A stretch of 64,000 bases of DNA. It comes from Nocardia fluminea (GTDB lineage: Bacteria; Actinomycetota; Actinomycetes; Mycobacteriales; Mycobacteriaceae). The DNA is taken from NCBI RefSeq assembly GCF_002846365.1, contig NZ_PJMW01000001.1, forward strand, positions 620,001 to 684,000, read 5' to 3'. Numbering within the stretch: the first letter of the stretch is position 1; the number at the start of each line of letters is the position of its first letter. Under the pieces are notes generated by a model. That model did not search any database, was not told the DNA's origin, and worked only from the letters and a program-made list of their open reading frames with translations. Below are positions 59,585-64,000 of this stretch, piece after piece. The position numbers and the translations under genes are program-made.

Positions 59585-60490
59585 TCAGAGATTGGCCACG
59601 AAGAACGGGGTCAGGGCAGCCATGGCCTGGTCCACGTACTCGGGACGGTCATAGAGACCCACGTGCCCCGCGCCGTCGACGAGCACCAGGTCGGTGTTCT
59701 CCGGAATGCGCTTGTTCAGCCGCTCTGCCTGCCACAGCGAACCCGCCGCGGAGCCTGCGACCAGCAGGACCGGCTGGGTCAGGAACTCCGCGCCCGCGAA
59801 GGCGTCGTAGTCGAAGATCCGGGTGACGCTGGCGGTGAACAGCATCCGGTTGTCCGAGTTCGGGTGCTGTGCCCGCGGGGTTCGGTAGTACTCGTGCGCT
59901 TCGACCATGTCCGCCGGGGTGGTGGCGTCCAGGGTCTCGGGCACGTAGGCGATCTCGGCGATGTCACCGCCCGCCACCTCGATCGCACGCTGAGCCGCGA
60001 CGGCGTCGAGCGTGGCGATCTGCGCTTCGAGCGGTAGCGACCCGTCCCAGCCCTTGCAGAACGTCGCGCCGATATCGACCGGACTGACCGTGCCGGCCGC
60101 TTTGATCCGGCGGTCGGTCTTGGTGGCGTCGATGGCGTAGCCGCCGCCGGCGCACACGCCGAACGCGCCGATCCGATCCGCGTCGACGTAGTCGAGAGTG
60201 GACAGGTAGTCGACCGCGGCGCGGACGTCTTCGACCCGGGCGAAGGGGTCTTCCAGCCGGCGCGGAATCCCACCGCTCTCACCCTGGTGGGAGGCGTCGA
60301 AGGCCAGGGTCACGAAGCCCTGGGCCGCCAGCTTCTCGGCATACAGACCCGCGGTCTGCTCCTTCACGCCACCGCCGGGGTGCACACACACGATGGCCGG
60401 GTAGTACTGGTCAGCGGAGAAGTTCTCCGGGAGAAACAGGTCGCCCGCCATGGTGACCGTGGCGTTCGGGAATTCGATGTTCTGCACCAT
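59585..60490 (-). CDS. alpha/beta-hydrolase, dienelactone-hydrolase-like
   Basis: 301-residue cytoplasmic hydrolase, paralogue of the one at 18112. Oxyanion region V-H-P-G-G-G-V-K-E-Q-T-A-G near 38, nucleophile elbow G-V-C-A-G-G (Cys113), and His in D-G-A-G-H-V-G-L-Y-D. GAGGACATC precedes the ATG. It lies between the cupin gene and the ABC ATPase gene. The two copies near separate transporters may act on different but related esters or lactones. Confidence 0.85.
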   Translation of the reverse strand: MVQNIEFPNATVTMAGDLFLPENFSADQYYPAIVCVHPGGGVKEQTAGLYAEKLAAQGFVTLAFDASHQGESGGIPRRLEDPFARVEDVRAAVDYLSTLDYVDADRIGAFGVCAGGGYAIDATKTDRRIKAAGTVSPVDIGATFCKGWDGSLPLEAQIATLDAVAAQRAIEVAGGDIAEIAYVPETLDATTPADMVEAHEYYRTPRAQHPNSDNRMLFTASVTRIFDYDAFAGAEFLTQPVLLVAGSAAGSLWQAERLNKRIPENTDLVLVDGAGHVGLYDRPEYVDQAMAALTPFFVANL

Positions 60491-60593
60491 GATGTCCTCG
60501 GTTCGCTGGGGGGTTCATTCCGATGACATCAGCCTGCGCGATTCTGTGAGCGCTCGGCAGGACGACTCTGTTCCCGGGAGAAATCCCTCCCCC

Positions 60594-62135
60594 TCAGTGC
60601 ACCGCCGCGAACATCAGCTTCGCGTCGTCGGCCTCGGCCGGATCGAACTCCGCCACGATGCTGCCCTGTTTGGCCACCAGGATCCGGTCCGAGAGCGCCC
60701 GGATCTCCGGCAGATACGACGAGATCACCACCACCGCCACGCCGTCGTCGGCCAGCGCACGGATCATCGTGTGGATCTCGGTGATCGTGCCGAGGTCGAC
60801 GCCGCGGGTCGGCTCGTCGATGATCGCCACCAGCGGCTGACGGGTCAGTCCTTTGGCGAGCACCACCTTCTGCTGGTTACCGCCGCTGAGCTCCTCGAGC
60901 TTGGCGCGGCCGGGTTGCAGCGTCCGCACATGGAACCGCTCGACGAAGCGCTGTGCCACCGACTTGCGTTCGCCGGGGCGAACCAGCAGTGGTAGCCGCG
61001 CCGCGCTGCACAGGTGCCCGAAATAGATATTGTCCGCGATCGAGAAGTGGCCGAAAAAGCCCGAGGCTTTGCGGTCCTCGGTGATGTAGACCAGCCCGGC
61101 CCGGCGGGCATGACGCGGCGTCCTGAACCGCACGTTCCTGCCGTTGAGCCGCACGGTGCCGCCGCGCAGTCTCCTGCGCTTGGTCACCCCGCTGACGATC
61201 ATCGCGGTTTCGCTGCGCCCGGCGCCGACGAGCCCGTAGATGCCGACGATCTCCCCCGGGTGCGCGGAGAACGACATGTTGCGCACCACCGGCAGCAGCG
61301 TGATGTCGTCGACCTCGAGCACCGGGGCCGGGTCGGGTTCCCGATTCGGTGGCACCCGTTGATATTCCACGCTGCGCCCCACCATCATCCGCACCACCTC
61401 GGTGCGGTCGAAGTCGGGTTTGCCGAGGGTGCCCTGCACCTCGCCGTCGCGCAGCACGGTGATCCGGTCGGCTTCCTCGAAGGCCTCGTCGAGCATGTGG
61501 GTGATGAACACGACCCCGATCCCCTGGCGCTTGAGCCTGCGCATCGACAGGAACAGTTGCAGTCGTTCCTCCGGGGTCACCGAGGCGGTCGGTTCGTCGA
61601 GGATGACCACCTTGGCATCGCGATGCACCGCGCGAGCGATCTCCACCATCTGTTTCTGGGCAATGCCGAGCGCGCCCGCGGGCACCTCGGGCCGGATGTG
61701 GAAGTTGTGTGATTCCAGCAGTTCTCGTGCCACCACATTCAGCTGGGAGAGATTGTTGAACGGTTTCTCGTCACCGAGGAACAGGTTCTGTGCCACCGTC
61801 ATCGACTCGACGAGCGAGCCCTCCTGGTAGACCATCGCGACCCCCGCTTCCGCGGATTCCTTGGGGGTACTGAAGTTGCGCATGCGACCGGTGACGAGCA
61901 GTGTGCCCGCGTCGTGTTCGATCGCGCCCGATATCACCTTCACCAGCGTGGACTTTCCCGCACCGTTCTCGCCGAGCAGGGCGTGGATCTCGCCTGGCCG
62001 GACCTCGAAGTCGACATCGCGCAACGCGTAGGTTCCGCTGTAGTGCTTGCTGATACCGCTGAGCCGGATCACCGGCTCCGCGGCAACGGCGGTGTCGCTG
62101 TCTGCCACCGTACTCACCTTTCGTTCGCTGTTCAC
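60594..62135 (-). CDS. sugar-type ABC importer ATPase (RbsA/XylG-like)
   Basis: 513-residue protein with two ATPase domains. Domain 1 has G-E-N-G-A-G-K-S-T Walker A near 57, a weak signature (L-G-I-A-Q-K-Q) and V-V-I-L-D-E-P-T-A-S. Domain 2 has a degenerate Walker A region (G-L-V-G-A-G-R-S-E), signature L-S-G-G-N-Q-Q-K and I-I-D-E-P-T-R-G-V-D. This is the duplicated ATPase of CUT2 importers for monosaccharides and similar compounds. No cognate permease or binding-protein gene lies in the window; upstream beyond 64000 is possible. Start overlaps the stop of the SMP-30-like gene (ATGA). Confidence 0.9.
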   Translation of the reverse strand: MNSERKVSTVADSDTAVAAEPVIRLSGISKHYSGTYALRDVDFEVRPGEIHALLGENGAGKSTLVKVISGAIEHDAGTLLVTGRMRNFSTPKESAEAGVAMVYQEGSLVESMTVAQNLFLGDEKPFNNLSQLNVVARELLESHNFHIRPEVPAGALGIAQKQMVEIARAVHRDAKVVILDEPTASVTPEERLQLFLSMRRLKRQGIGVVFITHMLDEAFEEADRITVLRDGEVQGTLGKPDFDRTEVVRMMVGRSVEYQRVPPNREPDPAPVLEVDDITLLPVVRNMSFSAHPGEIVGIYGLVGAGRSETAMIVSGVTKRRRLRGGTVRLNGRNVRFRTPRHARRAGLVYITEDRKASGFFGHFSIADNIYFGHLCSAARLPLLVRPGERKSVAQRFVERFHVRTLQPGRAKLEELSGGNQQKVVLAKGLTRQPLVAIIDEPTRGVDLGTITEIHTMIRALADDGVAVVVISSYLPEIRALSDRILVAKQGSIVAEFDPAEADDAKLMFAAVH

Positions 62136-63196
62136 GGCGCGAGCAGGTTGCGGAACCCGCGCGCCGCCACCACAATTCGGCCGTCACGTGACGTGACCCC
62201 GGTGACCCCGTGGCGGTCGCTGTCGGCGCGCGAATGCACGCTCTCGGTGATCCGGCCACGCTGATCGATGCGGAACGCCAGACCGTAGGACCTGGCGGGC
62301 GCCCAGGATTTGATCACGCCGTGGACCCGCAATTGACCCAGTTGCAGGGTGTCGGTGTAGGGGTCCGGGCACCGCAGCCGGGGGACGAACCATTGGTCCT
62401 GACGGATCGTCGCGGTCATCTCGCGGAGCAATTCGGGTTCGTCGAGCAGCAATTCGGTGAAGCGATTGCGCGCATAGGGCGCCGCGACCCACCAGCCGTC
62501 CGTGGTGGCGGCGATGCGGCCGGGGTAGATCGGCAGGTTCGCCCCCACCGGTGTTCCCGGTTTACCCAGGGCGCTCGACGCACGGCGCTCGATCCGATGA
62601 TCGAAGCCCAGCGACACCAGAACCTCGTTGTCTGAAGCAGTTTCGATGCCACCGGGCCACCCGAGGCCTTCTGCCACCACCTCCGCGCGCGACCCGTCGA
62701 CCCGCACGATGCGCCCGGTGCGGTCGTCGGCGACCAAGGCGGCGGCCCAGTCCGGGACCGCGCGCGAGCCGACGGTCGCCAGCACGATGCCGTCGGGCAG
62801 CAGTGTCAGATCGGTGACGCAGACAGCCAACTCCGGGTCGGTACACAGATCGTGCGCCGTCCCCGCCGCATCGATGGTGACGAGGCCGACTCCCTCGACC
62901 GCGGCGACCAACCTGTCCTGCACCGCAAGCAGGCTTCCGACTTGCCCACCGAGCGTCACCAGCAGCGTGACAACCCCATCGTTCAGCGTGAAAATGCTGT
63001 CGCCGCTGGAGAAGACGACTTCGCCGGAGTCACGGATGATCACATCGTCGGGCTCGAATTCGGCGTCGGGGAGCAGGGTTTCGCCTTCGTCGATTCGACG
63101 GTTCGGCCGTAGCCCCGCTTCGAACGGCGGCACCGTACGGTGTCGCGCCCAGTCGGGGTTCAGCCATTCCTTCAGCGCACTGATCGTGCGGTTCAT
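62132..63196 (-). CDS. SMP-30/gluconolactonase-like beta-propeller
   Basis: 354-residue propeller: W-L-N-P-D-W-A-R-H near the start, then blades with E-F-E-P-D-D-V-I-I, L-L-P-D-G-I-V-L-A-T and G-W-P-G-G-I-E. There is no signal peptide, unlike the three propellers at 41677-49792. It resembles SMP-30/strictosidine-synthase-type proteins. The ATG at 63196 overlaps the stop of the upstream gene; its own stop overlaps the ABC ATPase start. Coupling in this order suggests a lactonase- or binding-type role in the same import pathway (inference). Confidence 0.82.
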   Translation of the reverse strand: MNRTISALKEWLNPDWARHRTVPPFEAGLRPNRRIDEGETLLPDAEFEPDDVIIRDSGEVVFSSGDSIFTLNDGVVTLLVTLGGQVGSLLAVQDRLVAAVEGVGLVTIDAAGTAHDLCTDPELAVCVTDLTLLPDGIVLATVGSRAVPDWAAALVADDRTGRIVRVDGSRAEVVAEGLGWPGGIETASDNEVLVSLGFDHRIERRASSALGKPGTPVGANLPIYPGRIAATTDGWWVAAPYARNRFTELLLDEPELLREMTATIRQDQWFVPRLRCPDPYTDTLQLGQLRVHGVIKSWAPARSYGLAFRIDQRGRITESVHSRADSDRHGVTGVTSRDGRIVVAARGFRNLLAP

Positions 63197-63999
63197 CGCT
63201 GTACCTCCACCATCGGTCGTCCGGGCACGATCAGGCCCGGTACTGCGGCCGGATCGATCGACCCGACTTCGCTGGGGTCGAGCGTCAGTCGGCCGATGCG
63301 GTTGTTGCTCACACCGCACAGATAGAGCTGACCAGCCCGTTCCTTGACCGCGGTGACCATCGGGTAGTTCGCCAGCGACGAATCCCACAGCACCTGAAGG
63401 ATTTCGCCACGATCGTTGAACTTCATCACGCACGACACGTTGAGCTGCGGAACGACCCAGCTGTCCAGCGGCACCTCCTGAGTCATCCGCCTGCGCACGG
63501 CCGGATAGCGGTTGAGCAGGTCCGACATCGGCGTGCGCATCGATACGAACGGCAGCCAGTAGTTACCGTCGGAGGAACGGTTGAGGTTGTCGGGGTTGCC
63601 GGGCAGGTTCTCCAGCACCGGTTCGAGCTGTCCCTGTTTGGGTCCGGCGATCCAGAGCCGGTCCACTCGGCACAGGCCGGTGCTGGCGATCAGAATCGAC
63701 TGGCCGTCGTGCGAGGTACAGATTCCGTTGGGAAACACACTGTTCGAGACGACGACCTCGGTGCTGCCGTCGGGGTCGATCCGTACCACGCGACCGTTGG
63801 ACCGCGATTCCACCAGTTCCACCAGGTATTCGGCGGCGTTGCTTCGCGTCGAGAAGTCCGATACGTAGATCGAACCGTCGGGGGCTACGTCGAGATCGTC
63901 GACGGCGCGGAGGCCGGAATCGTCGAGCAGCGAGAAGCGGCTGCGCCTGACCTTCGTCGCGATCGGCTCGGATTCACCGTCCGGGGAGATCCGGTAGAT
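63193..63999 (-). CDS. SMP-30/strictosidine-synthase-like beta-propeller, 5'-truncated by window edge
   Basis: At least 268 residues; the frame remains open to the last base, so the start lies beyond 64000. Blade motifs include A-P-D-G-S-I-Y-V-S-D-F, F-P-N-G-I-C-T-S-H-D and L-P-G-N-P-D-N-L-N. The last four are typical of strictosidine-synthase-like propellers, where a metal is held in the central channel. Related to the next gene, with which it overlaps (ATGA). Confidence 0.82.
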   Translation of the reverse strand: MYRISPDGESEPIATKVRRSRFSLLDDSGLRAVDDLDVAPDGSIYVSDFSTRSNAAEYLVELVESRSNGRVVRIDPDGSTEVVVSNSVFPNGICTSHDGQSILIASTGLCRVDRLWIAGPKQGQLEPVLENLPGNPDNLNRSSDGNYWLPFVSMRTPMSDLLNRYPAVRRRMTQEVPLDSWVVPQLNVSCVMKFNDRGEILQVLWDSSLANYPMVTAVKERAGQLYLCGVSNNRIGRLTLDPSEVGSIDPAAVPGLIVPGRPMVEVQR

Positions 64000-64000
64000 C

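Overview
The window is high-GC actinobacterial DNA, most likely from a Nocardia- or Rhodococcus-type member of the Mycobacteriales. The evidence is a WhiB protein, a PknK-like kinase, a complete conservon (CvnA-CvnB-CvnC-CvnD), a DUF3556 membrane protein, PucR, PaaX and MarR regulators, and several genes that appear leaderless (a TANNNT box 6-8 nt before the start codon). The genus is inference. I see no rRNA, tRNA, CRISPR array, insertion sequence or prophage.

Layout. 1-8800: a loose region of small, hypothetical and stress genes (VOC protein, permuted NlpC/P60-like protein, CsbD, DUF1206, a secreted protein) with a decayed HAD-domain pseudogene. 8855-15098: an acyl-CoA synthetase / DUF3556 / FAD-oxidoreductase operon divergent from a PucR regulator. 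15227-20530: PaaX, two SDRs, an alpha/beta hydrolase and an MHS-type transporter. 20640-37273: the centre of the window, two copies of a HyuA-HyuB-small zinc-ribbon module placed on opposite strands around an AraC plus GAF-LuxR regulator pair. The left copy continues into a zinc alcohol dehydrogenase and an aldehyde dehydrogenase; the right copy continues into SDR, aldehyde dehydrogenase and SDR. 37427-41558: two MarR-controlled exporters (ABC and MFS). 41677-50237: three secreted beta-propellers, two SnoaL-like proteins and the conservon, whose histidine kinase overlaps one propeller gene by ATGA. 50342-57329: GntR regulator, thioesterase, NDMA-type alcohol dehydrogenase with a short upstream ORF, WhiB and a PknK-like kinase. 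57345-64000: aromatic-acid-type MFS transporter, cupin, hydrolase, a sugar-type ABC ATPase and two SMP-30-like propellers.

How the genes may work together. HyuA/HyuB pairs with a small zinc-binding third protein resemble ATP-dependent carboxylases of the acetone/acetophenone carboxylase group. With the adjacent alcohol and aldehyde dehydrogenases, SDRs, hydrolases, thioesterase, CoA ligase and importers, the cluster looks like a catabolic island for one or more carbonyl or hydroxy compounds. The substrate is not readable from sequence.

The clearest signal that gene calls do not explain is a set of A/T-rich operator-like words that recur in front of otherwise dispersed genes: GCACAATATA-type sites at four promoters, TGATATTRAATATA-type sites at up to four promoters, and RCATAATGC at three, one of which overlaps the GntR gene's own start codon. 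They suggest the island is one co-regulated regulon. Other points of note are overlapping divergent -10 boxes at 4710-4716, an 11-codon upstream ORF coupled to the alcohol dehydrogenase at 52297, and a dienelactone-hydrolase relative without its nucleophile.
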